From positions 58,814,044 to 58,878,043 of the forward strand of contig OX243811.1 in the NCBI GenBank assembly GCA_945859605.1: a DNA stretch of 64,000 nt, written 5' to 3'. Under the pieces are notes generated by a model. That model ran no database searches. It saw only the letters and a list, made by a program, of their open reading frames with translations, and was not told where the DNA came from. Shown in pieces: positions 49,601 to 57,779 of the stretch. Source of the stretch: Lumbricus rubellus. Its lineage: Eukaryota; Annelida; Clitellata; Crassiclitellata; Lumbricidae. Both the position numbers and the translations under genes were made by a program. Numbering within the stretch: position 1 is the first letter of the stretch; each line of letters begins with the position of its first letter.

Positions 49601-52600
49601 GGAACTGGAGGAACTAAGTCTAAGTAAGGGGTGGGCAAGCGAATGAACTATTATAGGCTATCACAATTTATTTCGTGTGTCACCAACTTACCAAGTTAAA
49701 TGTTTAAAAATAGGCTAGGCCTATATCCATCATCATTATTATTATACTGTAGACATCTTTTAACTTCTGCAAATTAAAAGCGGTTTTGTTGAGAGCACTA
49801 TATTCAAAGCGTATAGGCTACCTGAAATAATTTGTAGACATAGATGAATGCCACCTAGGAACGCACAAGTGCGATAACTTGACAACGACCTGTATCAACA
49901 CACTTGGTAGCTACACTTGTGATTGTCTCTTGGGTTACTACCGAACAGGTATGCCGACACTCTGCCAAGGGAAGAATGCACCAAACGGTCAGTATTATAA
50001 CATGTACTTAAATTAGGCTACTGTTAACTAGTAATTTTTATTTTTCAGGAAACAATGAAGCGTTATAATTCCCATTCAGCCACTGTTAAATCGAATGAAA
50101 GAGAATGCGTCGTAGGCTACTATTCAAAATCGATACTGTGCTTAGTAGCAACTAATTTCTCAAAAGGTTTGACTATCAGTGTGATGTAAATAAATAGTAG
50201 GCCTAGGCCTAACATTTGCAATTTTGCAGATGCACACTATAATTTCCACCGAAATTTGTTTTGATTTATCCAGTTAAGCTTAAATGAGTTTCAAACGATT
50301 GAACTGAACCTGTTGTTTGACGGTATAGTGGTATACCTTTAAAAGCAGCTTCAAAGAGTTGAAGGTTACCTAATAAATATAAAACAATTTTAGTGTATTC
50401 TGTTGGGGCAGTTATTGGTACCGTGTTTGGTTCGGCGATTGGATCGACTGCCATCTTTGCCATTATCCTTATTGCCGTCCTTCAATGCAGGCAAGATTAT
50501 CTCAAATCTCACATCGCTTCTATCTAGATTAGCATGTAAATATTTTGAATCTGCTGTGTTGTCATTCATATTTAAATCATTATTCTCACTTGTAGGCCTA
50601 CATAGATCTATTATTTTAAAGACGGTTTTGATAGGCTATATGATTTCAAATGTTTTATTATTTAACAATGATGGACACATTTAAATTTACCTCCGTGACG
50701 CAATCTGAATAGACCTTTGTCAATTTAACTATGATTAGGCCTAAATGTAAAAAATCACGAAAATGCTTATTTTTACGATGTTTGCATCCAGGCAATAATA
50801 ATAAATACTCTGATTTACTTTGCTCTTTAAGCGGCTATGTGTCAATGTTCAATTTTAATATGCATAGGCCTACTAGGCCCACAATAAGAAGTGCACACCG
50901 AATTAGATTAGCCGTAAACGATCATTGATGTAGGCTACTTTACTGAAGTATTTTTAATGTTCGTTTCACATAAGTGATCAGTACATCGTATCGAAGAGCT
51001 CATTTGAAACTAAAGAGGTAGGATATGTACTTTATTGCTATTTGGTTGCAGACGACGAAGACAGCAGCGTGGACAATCAGAAGGCAAGTACTAGATTTCA
51101 TTTGCATAAATTATGAAGGGTTGGCCCAAAAAATGACCCCTAAAGTACTTGCAAATAGGCCTATATTGGCCAGAAGTAAGACTTTTCAATCACATTTTAT
51201 ACACTTAAGGGCAATTCAATTTTACATACAAAGGCCAAATTTGACCAAACTATTTAAAACAGAACAAAACCTATATCACTTTTAGTGAGTCCACCCACTG
51301 TGTTTGGCGATTCAAAAACATAACACACCAAAAAGGAACACAAAATACTATTCTATTAAGCAACATCTCGAATTATTGTTATCAAAATTAATAATCTTGA
51401 AGTTGCCAGATAGGTCATTATTGTTCTTATTTAGAAAATAAACAGAATACTGTACCAGCGTAGCTGCACGAAACTGTGAAGTTACATAGCACGATGACTA
51501 TCAAGTTGGTAAATAAATAATCTGTTAGATAAATAGGCCTAATTTTGTTATTGAAACACTAAAATTGAAATGTCTAAAACTATTTAAAATGCCCAAGGTG
51601 TCAATGACAGACAAAATGTGCATTCAGACACTTCATGAGCAAGGTTCTAGAGCTTACTGTGATAAAACAGTGAGAGAGCAGAATTTAAGATTGAAGCACT
51701 AAAAATGTTAAATCAGACGACGACGTGATGTAGGCATAATCATATTTCTTGAGTGTTAAGAAATATGCCGTTGATGAAAGGAGTTCGGTTCAGGGTCAAT
51801 TGGGCTGGTTTCATTGACAAGAGCCAATGGTACCAAAATCTTCGTATTTTAACCCTATAGTTTATCAAGTGTGGAGAGCTATGCTGGAGAAATACCACAA
51901 TCTGGAACCAAAACCAAGAGCGATAAGAGAATAGTATTGATGGTCGCATTGGAGTTGATATGGGAAGACTTGGGGACCAGTCAAAAGGGCGACCGACAGA
52001 AGAACGGCGCTCTTAAAAGAAATGATATCGCCAAATACGGTGACCGGACAAAATGGTAGCGAACAAAATGGTTCGGACAAAATGGTATGGGACAAAATGG
52101 TACTAGGACAAAATGGTACGTACAAAATGGTGCGGACAAAATGGTATGGACAAAATGGTAGCGGATAAAATGGTACTAGGACAAAATGGTACGGACAAAA
52201 TGGCGCGGACAAAATGGTATGGACAAAATGGTATGGACAAAATGGCACGGACAAAATGGTATGGACAAAATGGTATGGACAAAATGGCACGGACAAAATG
52301 GTATGGACAAAATGGCACGGACAAATTGGTATGCATGGACAAAATGATAGGCTACTTGGAGATAAAGATTCTTAGACTTAAATCATTTCATTAATTTAAA
52401 AAATCTGTGTTGCGGCCCTTAAAAAAATCCAACTCATTAATTATTCTCTCTCTATCTCTCTCTCTCCCTCTCTCTCTCTATAGACCCTATTATATATAAT
52501 TATATATATATATATATAATAAAATAAAATAAATATGTATTCATAATCAGAAGGGTCTAAAATGCGTGTGACATAGGGCGCAAGATAAGCCGTTTTAAGG

Positions 52601-55600
52601 TCGAGACACGCGAGGCTCGTGCCTAGTGCCCCTCGCAACAGGGGGTTCTGCGGCGACTCATTGCAGCAGTCAGCAGTATACTACTAATTACTAAACTAAT
52701 GATGTAAAAATGACCCACATGCGCATTGCACATAGAAGGCACGAATGCAAAACTCTATTATCTGAAACTGACAGATTTGAGGCGGAAATCGGGTTACGTT
52801 CAGTGTTCAATCTAGGCATCTCCCGAGCGGGTATCTCCACCCATATGTGACTACCCAAAATATATTACCAAATAATAAGAGTTTTTAGTTGCTATTTAGA
52901 TAATTGTATTACACGAACAGGCCCGGCCCTAGGGCTTGCGGTGTCCAAGGCAGCAGCGGGTTCTCAAAAATCTCAAGCATAAATTTACGCACTTGATTTC
53001 CTGTCAATATGGCACTGGTGGTGGAGTCACCTAAGATGCGATATTTAACGTTGCCTTCCCAAATTTCGTTAGAGATAAGAGCACTATTTTAAAACAAACC
53101 ACATTAATTTTATGTGGCATATTATACAGGATAGGGCCTACATATTTGACTTTCAAATGAGGCATGCATGTAAAAGATTAGCAAGTTTCCTAGAATGCGA
53201 TATTATTGTCATTGAAAACAATTAGGCCTACAAATAATAATTATTAGTAATTTTTCATTGGGACATATTAATGATATTATTATATTCCATCTTAAGCAAC
53301 TACACGGTGTCCCAATTTGACGATATAGGCTACTTGTTAATTTTAAATGAAACTACAAAATTTCCGAGAATGTAAGAGGGATAAATTATCAATGTTTCAT
53401 GAAAATTTTATCCAATTCTACGAACAGAGCCCGAAGTTATGCACATTCAAATTTGGGCAAAGAAAATTTTAAGTTCCAACATGTAAAAAATAGTTAAGCC
53501 CTAATTAGTGTTTTCTGGAGAGAATTTTACATGCAGGCCAACGCTAAAAAAGCAGACTAGCTGTACATGTCACTCGCCTTAAGTTTAGCAAGTTTCGTTT
53601 TTTCAAAATCACCACGTCACATTCGCGTTGCAAATTGACTGCAAGAATAATTGTTATACGACGTAACCATTGTCAATATCGACAAAGAAAAAATTATAGC
53701 CAGCAGCGCGGGGCCCCTGGAAACGCGGGGCCCAAGGCGGTTGCCTCGCTCGCCTTGCCCTAAAGCTGGGCTTGTTGTAACACGAACTCTAATAATATAC
53801 CGTGACGTTATTTATTAAATTATATGATGGCAAAGCCGTAGCCAGGATTTGATTTCAGGGGGTGTTTCTTCTGCGGAAAGTTTCTGACCACCTTTTTATA
53901 TAGTTGTCAAATTTCTGAAGACCTTTTTTAGTCATCTGGAATGGCTTTCTTACCATTTTTCACCTAATTTCATGTTTTTTCATTATGTGCTAGTGAATGC
54001 ATTCTGTTATTTTGTACATTTTCATTTCGGAGGTGTTTTCATGGTTTTATTTCATGGTTTTTACATAATGTGCTAGTATATGCATTATATTATTTTTTAC
54101 ATTTCTCATTTCGGGGGTGTTCCAACACCCAAAACACCCCTAGCTACGGCCTCGTATGATGGTAATAGAAGGGTCTCAGAAGAGTGGACCTTGCGAAAGC
54201 CCATGTAATAAACCCTGAGCGGATTATTCAATTCTACATGTAAATTTATTTACCGGGTTAATTTGAAAAATCGGAGCAGGTCGCATCAGGGTCGTGGGAT
54301 TCACAGATCTACAGTAGGCCCGCCCTAATAGAAATAAAGAAGATGTAGAACATTCCAACAAACTTTGGTAGGTCGCAGTGGTCGTTAGGCCTATCATTAA
54401 CATAATGTCATAAGCTATAGTTTAGGCCCCTATACACCAAAATGAGAACAATGTCGAACAATTCAATCCCATTTTCTCCGTGCCACTTTCTCCGTACATT
54501 GTTTCTGATATCATTTTCTCTAAGTACCATTATGTCCATACCATTTTGTCCGTGCCATTTTGTCCATACCATTTTGTCCATACCATTTTGTCTGCGCCAT
54601 TTTGTCCGTACCATTTTGTCCTAGTACCATTTTATCCGCTACCAATTTGTCCATACCATTTTGTCCGCACCATTTTGTCCGTACCATTTTGTCCTAGTAC
54701 CATTTTATCCCATACCATTTTGTCCATACCATTTTGTCCGTGCCATTTTGTCCGTACCATTTTGTCCAATACCATTTTGTCCCAATACCATTTTGTCCAT
54801 ACCATTTTGTCCGTACCATTTTGTCCGCTACCATTTTGTCCTAGAACCCCAAATACATGTAGGCCTATATAGTCTATCGCGGAAGAAATAAAGTATTTTA
54901 AAAAGATAAGTGATCCACCACTACATACATGACTTTAATGTTTAACGATATGCAGAAGCTAAGAAAATATTTCAGAAAACAAACACGCAATTTAATGAGA
55001 AGTTCAAACTCCATAGATCTAAGTTGCTTAAAGTAGCAATATGACGAAAAGTTTAAACTACGGCTAAGCATCTGAAATTGGTTCAATGTCTAATCCAAAT
55101 GTGCTCATAATATTACCAGTATCACTTCTAGGCCGACTCTTAATCGAAAATAATTATTTCTTTTAAGAGCTATCTCCTCCATGTTAACGATTCCGAACAG
55201 TAGAGCTTCGTTGCTTCCTTTGCTTGTATATGAAACTCATAATCACGTGATTACGACCGTTCCAATCTCCCATGTTACCGCTTTCTACACTCGATTTGTT
55301 TATTTTAACATCTTCCAGGTGCTCTGAGCATGTTGTCTATCGACAAACACCATATGTGAAATATTTAAGTAGGCCTATTATTAGATCTAATGGTTGTCGC
55401 GTAGTCGTTGAGCTGCTTATTTGATCATAACCACCTCTAGGCTGACTATTCATCAATTTCATGGATAATATTTCTTTTAAGAGCACCGCTCTTCTGTCGG
55501 AGCCCTTATGTCGGCCGTCCTTTTGTCGGCGCCCTTTTGTCGGTGGCCCTTTTGTCGGTGGCACTTTGTCGGCACCCTATTGTTGGTCGCCCTTTTGACG

Positions 55601-56679
55601 GGGTGGCCTTACCTATGGAACGCATCACCAAAAACATTACAAAGAGACTCATTATGGAGTTGGTCACTGGTGGAAGTCAGATTGAACACAAGTTGTGAAG
55701 CACTATCACGTTCGTTTGAAAACAATAATTATCTGTTAGCCTATGCGACTTAATAAAATCGTTTTTTTGGTTACCTTTTGTTCCATTATGTTTATGAATC
55801 GTCAAAAACAGCGAGTAGACTCCGTGAAAATGACATAACTTTGTTCGATTTGAAATATTTTTCTGAAATTGGCCAATGTTATGTAGATAATAAGGGCCTG
55901 TAAGCTTGCAAATTTGATTTTAAAATTCTTACTTCTGATGAAAATATCGGCAAAAAACTCATGTTTTTTTAACCCAACCTGTGGATATAGCTTATTGTTT
56001 AAATGGTGCTAGGACAAAATGTCCCCGTGCAAAAAGTCCCTGGACTAAAATTCACTGGACCAAAAGTCCCCGGACAAAATGTCCCTGGACAAAAAGTCTC
56101 GGGATAAAATGTTTCGGGACAAAATGTTCCCGGACAAAATGTTTTTGAACAAAAAGTTTCCGGGTAAAATGTTCCCGGACCAAAAATTCCCGGATAAAGA
56201 TGTCCCCGGATAAAAAGTTTCGGGACAAATAGTCCCTTCAAAGAACATAAAATCGCAAGTTCTTTCACGAGTTCCTCTGTATGTTGACAGCAGTTATTTG
56301 TGCAAAAGTTTTAATGTCAGTATTATTAGATCTATAGACCTTCTATTTGTTTTTATAGGCAAATTCTTTGTTATATGGGCCTATAATAGACTGTAATTAT
56401 TTTTATCCTAAACTTAATATTCATGCCGTTACACATAGTCTTGCCTATTATGATGCTGTTATAACAGATACAACTCGAATCCAAAATGATGATCAGATGG
56501 ATGTAACACAAGAGATTCCATTTGAATGGCTAAATGAAGCAGCACAGAACACAAACCACAACCGGGGAGACTCAACTTCTACGGAATTGGGTGGCGGGTG
56601 GAGGGAGTGCAGTAGAACGCTAATGAGATGTAACTGTTGCGCTTACGACCAATTCTGCTTGTTGCAGAATATTTCTTAA
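31091..56679 (+). CDS. Copy C: complete WSC/EGF receptor, tyrosine-poor tail
   Basis: Spliced gene, join(31091..31169, 31387..31529, 35974..36112, 36658..36804, 37706..37863, 41185..41317, 42686..42823, 44431..44562, 49838..49987, 50394..50490, 51052..51083, 56468..56679). It totals 1560 bases, 519 residues plus stop. Same domain order as copy A. Three donors are GC (41318, 50491, 51084). The ancestral donor of the calcium-binding EGF exon is mutated to GG and an in-frame donor 18 bases downstream is proposed. The transmembrane helix has a glycine zipper. The tail has FEWL and STEL where copy A has YEAL and YTEL. Introns have grown to 25 kb through LINE, SINE, hAT and foldback insertions. An open frame throughout suggests it is still functional. 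The last exon, 5.4 kb away, is the main uncertainty. Confidence 0.82.
31387..31529 (+). CDS. Copy C exon 2: WSC1, N-terminal half
   Basis: It encodes QYIGCYQD, NWT, ERCIETC and YAILE. Acceptor ttttag|gc, donor GAG|gtatt. Confidence 0.88.
31596..31645. repeat. (AT)n microsatellite
   Basis: AT dinucleotide run at the left edge of a MITE. Confidence 0.93.
31646..31977. mobile_element. Decayed MITE of the GCCGTAGCCAGG family
   Basis: Left CCGCAGTCAGGATTTTATTG and right GTCTACGGCC match 8635-8950 with changes. The interior has TTTGACGACCTTTTTTG. No target duplication seen. Confidence 0.65.
32114..32549. mobile_element. MITE rich in GGTACG, 8-bp target duplication
   Basis: Ends CATAGTTCGA and TCGAACTATG; ATTAGGGC flanks at 32106-32113 and 32550-32557. 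The interior carries many GGTACGTA or GGTACGCG words in both orientations. Confidence 0.8.
32700..34340 (+). mobile_element. Decayed LINE reverse transcriptase (CR1/Jockey-like)
   Basis: Fragments of a reverse transcriptase in order: YSIGMLLDVAFDSVNHHIL (motif A), NLGPLL (motif B remnant), FADDFN (motif C) near 33285, LTLYCIKTN, then YIDQH and NWREQ. Many frameshifts and stops. Confidence 0.7.
34382..35488 (+). pseudogene. LINE reverse transcriptase with one internal stop
   Basis: One frame from 34382 to 35488, broken only by TGA at 34736-34738. It has HYGIPEKII, TGVRLGCVLSPLLF (motif B), LDFADDLALL (motif C), FGYLGSV, LYSFETW, CWLGHLHRM, KRKRGRPRKNW and REEWKP. Motif A and the endonuclease are missing (5' truncation). 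It lies in the WSC1 intron of copy C, directly after another LINE remnant. Confidence 0.88.
35601..35834 (+). repeat. tRNA-derived SINE, copy 4
   Basis: TGGGGCGCGGTG at the 5' end, B box GGTTCGAATCC near 35653, 3' end GAAGGGGCGCTATAAC. More diverged than the other copies. Confidence 0.8.
35974..36112 (+). CDS. Copy C exon 3: WSC1, C-terminal half
   Basis: It encodes NCLCGDVLDVSSPNY, CDIMCSGN, VCGG and YVIYS. Acceptor tctcag|aa, donor CG|gttttt (weak). 139 bases as in A and D. Confidence 0.87.
36404..36460. repeat. Short TATAGGCTAGCGCC repeat fragment
   Basis: GCGCCCCTTCAAGG and CTCAGAGGCGCTG match the 3' region of the SINE family in reverse orientation. Confidence 0.6.
36658..36804 (+). CDS. 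Copy C exon 4: EGF1, MEGF/laminin-like
   Basis: It encodes CPIGFYGTGC, CHCKH, MCPDGC and PSC. Four codons longer than in copies A and D near the last cysteine. Donor AAAT|gtgagc. Confidence 0.85.
37706..37863 (+). CDS. Copy C exon 5: WSC2, N-terminal half
   Basis: It encodes VSIGCYFD, STVELCSATCASRNY and FAGIE. Acceptor tcttag|ta, donor GAG|gtaatt. Confidence 0.88.
37864..38781. other. Intron sequence, left part, nothing recognised
   Basis: AT-rich. A loose repeat of CAATCCAACTTC(T)ATTTAA words occurs around 38230-38470. Confidence 0.5.
38782..40863. mobile_element. hAT-like element, 8-bp target duplication
   Basis: Ends CAGTGGCGCAACTAGGGG and GTTGCGCCTCTG; GTTCATTT at 38774-38781 and 40864-40871. 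It has degenerate internal tandem units (about 39760-40400) and the GGCTCCGCCCCAGACCCCGC block near 40730, both shared with 17193-20234. It contains the insertion 38949-39369. Confidence 0.85.
38949..39369. mobile_element. MITE nested in the previous element
   Basis: Ends CATGGGCGCCCGC and GCGGGCGCCCATG; CAAGCAAG at 38941-38948 and 39370-39377. A fragment of the same family is at 57663-57725. Confidence 0.88.
41185..41317 (+). CDS. Copy C exon 6: WSC2, C-terminal half, GC donor
   Basis: It encodes GSDCFCGS, CWFTCDGD, FCGG and LNVFF. 133 bases. The donor TTTTTTG|gcaagt is a GC site where copy A has TTTTG|gtgagt. Confidence 0.87.
41318..42685. other. Intron sequence, little recognised
   Basis: Contains a GACAGA-rich tract at about 42127-42195; otherwise no feature recognised. 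Confidence 0.5.
42127..42195. repeat. (GACAGA)n tract
   Basis: Imperfect GAGACAGA repeats in the WSC2-EGF2 intron. Confidence 0.85.
42686..42823 (+). CDS. Copy C exon 7: EGF2
   Basis: It encodes CPVGYFGSGC, CTCASCTC and GWMGSRCEF. Acceptor tttcag|tt, donor AGGA|gtaagt. Confidence 0.9.
43348..43645. mobile_element. MITE with CAGGGCTG ends
   Basis: CAGGGCTGTAATC and TGTCAGCCCTG, flanked by TCGTTCAT at 43340-43347 and 43646-43653. Internal words GGTATACGCG and GTATACTC. Confidence 0.85.
43756..43886. repeat. Imperfect inverted repeat of AAAACCGCGC units
   Basis: Left arm has repeated AAAACCGCGCAT; right arm has its reverse complement (GCGCGGTTTTAATATGCGC). The arms are about 42-48 bases with a 41-base centre. 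Confidence 0.75.
44031..44223. repeat. (GTAT)n microsatellite
   Basis: Nearly 190 bases of ATGT repeats. The Cys/Met/Tyr/Val ORFs over it are artefacts. Confidence 0.97.
44431..44562 (+). CDS. Copy C exon 8: EGF3
   Basis: It encodes NCSDHNGDCS, TCVTLDLKYSSITRC and DTC. 132 bases, phase 1-1, same donor (AG|gttggtg) as copy A. Confidence 0.88.
45000..47015 (-). mobile_element. LINE (L2/CR1-like) RT remnant, split by a hAT insertion
   Basis: Minus strand, from high to low coordinate: NYRPIANLFFLSKTLERLV, LLPPRQSGF, then LFDASSAFDMVDHDILLRRL (motif A) near 46700. After the 1.27-kb insertion come LYADD (motif C) near 45200 and NRLSLNSSKT at 45030-45080. Stops and frameshifts are present. Confidence 0.82.
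45275..46543. mobile_element. hAT-like element inserted in a LINE
   Basis: Ends CAGTGGCGTAGCTAGC and GGTAGCTACGCCACTG; target duplication AAGTGGAC at 45267-45274 and 46544-46551. No transposase. Same family as 23765-25842 and 29263-29435. Confidence 0.88.
47029..47942. mobile_element. Foldback-type element with GGACAATTACCCCC arrays
   Basis: Left array (47029-47204) of GGACAATTACCCCC units and right array (47757-47942) of the reverse complement, around about 550 bases without a recognised gene. Confidence 0.7.
48076..49617 (+). CDS. LINE reverse transcriptase ORF, uninterrupted
   Basis: An open frame of 513 codons encoding a non-LTR retrotransposon reverse transcriptase. Visible in order: NKAAGMDEVTAEML (residues 25-38), NWRGITLLS (85-93), GFRPGRSC (121-128), motif A VDFRKAFDSI (154-163), motif B TGVRQGCVLSPFLFALVIDY (210-229), motif C DFADDIALL (253-261), then YLGS and a C-terminal GKRKRGRPRNTW with DRAEWRGLV. 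The endonuclease domain is absent, so the copy is 5'-truncated and cannot move by itself. The intact frame and full catalytic motifs suggest a young insertion, in the EGF3-cbEGF intron of copy C. The first codons may be flanking sequence. Confidence 0.9.
   Translation: MCHSRYERRPTEKISGRAIKALKNNKAAGMDEVTAEMLKCGGRTMENELTQLFNVIWETEEVPEDWTKGVIVKVPKKGPLNDCNNWRGITLLSIPGKVFCRVLMNRLRTEVDGALREEQAGFRPGRSCNEQIFTLRNIIEQSKEFNKELLVNFVDFRKAFDSINRDTLWSIVRLYGVPEKYINIFKALYQDASCCIRTENGNTIMFQIETGVRQGCVLSPFLFALVIDYIMNRAMDNSTFGIAWNQGRLKDLDFADDIALLSETHMDMQRMTTRLQELGKGVGLHINSAKTKAMKIGDIDHPSIKIGQETIEYVDNFAYLGSYMEKDGSIEMDVKTRIGKAAAVFQRMRTVWRSGTLSRDTKLRLYSSLVLPVVLYASEAWKTTAKTTKQLNVFHRRCLRSILGISWKDHIRNEEVLTMAGTKDLEYIIMGRRGRLAGHILRLPKERIARTALNWVPKGGKRKRGRPRNTWRHAFRKDLERMELGWDEAEVVAGDRAEWRGLVDQCSDRNWRN
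49838..49987 (+). CDS. Copy C exon 9: calcium-binding EGF, shifted donor
   Basis: It encodes DIDEC, CINTLGSYTCDC and a last TLC. Where copy A has the donor GTAAG, this copy has GGAAG (49970-49974). The frame stays open to ACG|gtcagt at 49987, phase 1, adding six residues. Confidence 0.8.
50394..50490 (+). CDS. Copy C exon 10: transmembrane helix with glycine zipper
   Basis: Hydrophobic helix with GAVIGTVFGSAIG, ending LQCR. Donor TGCAG|gcaag (GC). Confidence 0.87.
51052..51083 (+). CDS. Copy C exon 11: basic juxtamembrane exon, GC donor
   Basis: 32 bases encoding RRRRQQRGQSE. Donor GAAG|gcaagt. Confidence 0.83.
51084..51979. other. Intron sequence, nothing recognised
   Basis: AT-rich, no long ORF and no second tail exon seen. 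Confidence 0.5.
52046..52350. repeat. (GGACAAAATGGTA)n array
   Basis: About 20 units of 13-15 bases, mostly GGACAAAATGGTAT or GGACAAAATGGCAC. Confidence 0.92.
52441..52520. repeat. (CT)n then (AT)n tract
   Basis: Pyrimidine-rich CTCT run followed by TATATA. Confidence 0.88.
52918..53774. mobile_element. hAT-like element, CAGGCCCGGCC family
   Basis: Begins CAGGCCCGGCCCTAGGG and ends GCCTTGCCCTAAAGCTGGGC, then TTG. The flanks TTACACGAA and TAACACGAA support a duplicated target. Same family as 16999-21109. Confidence 0.78.
53831..54154. mobile_element. MITE of the GCCGTAGCCAGG family
   Basis: CAAAGCCGTAGCCAGG to GCTACGGCCTCG, flanked by TATGATGG at 53823-53830 and 54155-54162. Same family as 8635-8950. 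Confidence 0.85.
54468..54845. repeat. (TACCATTTTGTCC)n array
   Basis: About 25 units, the inverted partner of the array at 52046-52350. The Pro/Phe/His-rich ORFs over it are artefacts. Confidence 0.92.
55501..55599. repeat. (CCCTTTTGTCGGTGG)n array
   Basis: About seven units. Present in the right arm of the foldback element and absent from the left arm. Confidence 0.85.
56011..56235. repeat. (GGACAAAATGTCCCC)n array
   Basis: About 14 degenerate units of 14-16 bases of the type GGACAAAA(A/T)GTCCC, each partly palindromic. No inverted partner seen nearby. Confidence 0.88.
56468..56679 (+). CDS. Copy C exon 12: cytoplasmic tail without YxxL
   Basis: The acceptor GTTATAACAG|AT is the same as copy A's. 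The tail starts DTTRI (A: DAPRI) and contains FEWL and STSTEL (A: YEAL and TYTEL). ACTTCTACGGAATTG matches ACTTACACGGAATTG of A. The end is different and cysteine-rich (CNCCAYDQFC), with the only tyrosine. Confidence 0.75.
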
Positions 56680-56795
56680 TTAACATTAGCCTATAGACTA
56701 TTGTTAGCCTAACTCTTGTTATCAGCTTATGCTGTACGCCTGCTCTCTTTGATTGAATAGGCATCTTTAAATTAGGCTATGTCTATTTTAAATGT

Positions 56796-57019
56796 TTGTA
56801 TGTATGTGCACTTGCTATAGCGTCCCTTCCAGATCACTACTCAGAAGCGCTCCCAACTACAGCGCGGACACTGAATCGAAGTTTCACGCCGAAGCGCTGA
56901 GCAACTGCGAGCGAAGAACTTGCCCAGGATCCCTACGCGGCGGCTTGAGGTGGATTCGAATCTGCAGGATTTCGGCTGCAAGGCGACGAACATATCCACT
57001 ACACCACCGCGCCCCACAA
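56796..57019 (-). repeat. tRNA-derived SINE, copy 5
   Basis: Minus strand, from TGTGGGGCGCGGTGG (right) with GATTCGAATC-type B box to GCTATAGCAAGTGCACATAC (left). Diverged, just downstream of copy C. Confidence 0.8.
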
Positions 57020-57662
57020 ATGACATGCAATTAGAAAGGCTTCACAGTTCACACACTGTCAGTTTATATCTATATTATGGACATGTCTTTCCTAGCGCTG
57101 GTCATTTATAGCTTCTACAATATTATTCGTAGTTGAAACGAAATATTTTGCCAGCACTCTACTAACATCTGTCATTCAATTGCCTTTGAATTTGGTCTTC
57201 CAATTAAATCTATAAAAGTATTGGTTTAGAAGTTTTTCAATTAATGTTCGAAAGTCTTTTCCAGAATAAATTCAGTTTTGACATTTTTCGTTCACTTTAA
57301 CAATCTTTGCACAAAAAAATGACACGCTTACCAGCATATTAGGCCTATAGGCCTACATTACACTGGTCTTGACAAAATTTGTTCCCTGCGGTCGGTTCAG
57401 TTCTTTTTACCCATGGGGAACTTTTTAAATGTATATACATGTAATTATTGAATTAAATACTTGAAAGTATGCTATTGAGTCAAAATATTCTATACATAGG
57501 CCTACCAGTAGGCTTATAGTGACTTTGAAAAATGTTCTTCGAATAGTTTTATTTCGTTTCGTCCATCTGCCAACCTCAGATCCTCTCTTCAAATGGGATT
57601 TTGGATGTTTTCTATAATTAGGCCTATTTGTGCTCTGTATTCGGCTATCGTCATTCCGCTGC
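57020..57662. other. Intergenic, nothing recognised
   Basis: AATAAA at 57265-57270 could be a distant poly(A) signal for copy C; otherwise no feature. Confidence 0.45.
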
Positions 57663-57725
57663 CATGGGCGGCGGGCGCCCGCAGAAAATTTTGCAGGAGG
57701 GGAAAAACACGATGGTCACTGTTAA
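57663..57725. mobile_element. MITE end fragment (CATGGGCG family)
   Basis: CATGGGCGGCGGGCGCCCGC then AGAAAATTTTGCAGGAGGGG, as at the left end of 38949-39369. Confidence 0.7.
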
Positions 57726-57779
57726 AGAATTGTGTTGCAAGAGGTTGAAAAATGCATAGCAGCAGATTATGTCGTTAGC

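Larger units (their letters stand above)
51980..55599. mobile_element. Large foldback-type element with layered inverted arms
   Basis: Left arm: GTCAAAAGGGCGACC, then CGACAGAAGAACGGCGCTC and TTAAAAGAAAT (51980-52029). The right arm has the reverse complement of both parts (55462-55599), separated by an array of (GCCCTTTTGTCGGTG)n. Inside lies a second inverted pair, (GGACAAAATGGTA)n at 52046-52350 and its reverse complement at 54468-54845. Two hAT elements are inserted between them. Target duplication not resolved. Confidence 0.65.

Noticed and set aside
54480..54891. Pro/Phe/His/Cys repeat proteins of 76-130 residues
   Set aside because: All frames of the TACCATTTTGTCC array are open by chance. 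The mirror ORFs at 51865-52394 come from the inverted array.
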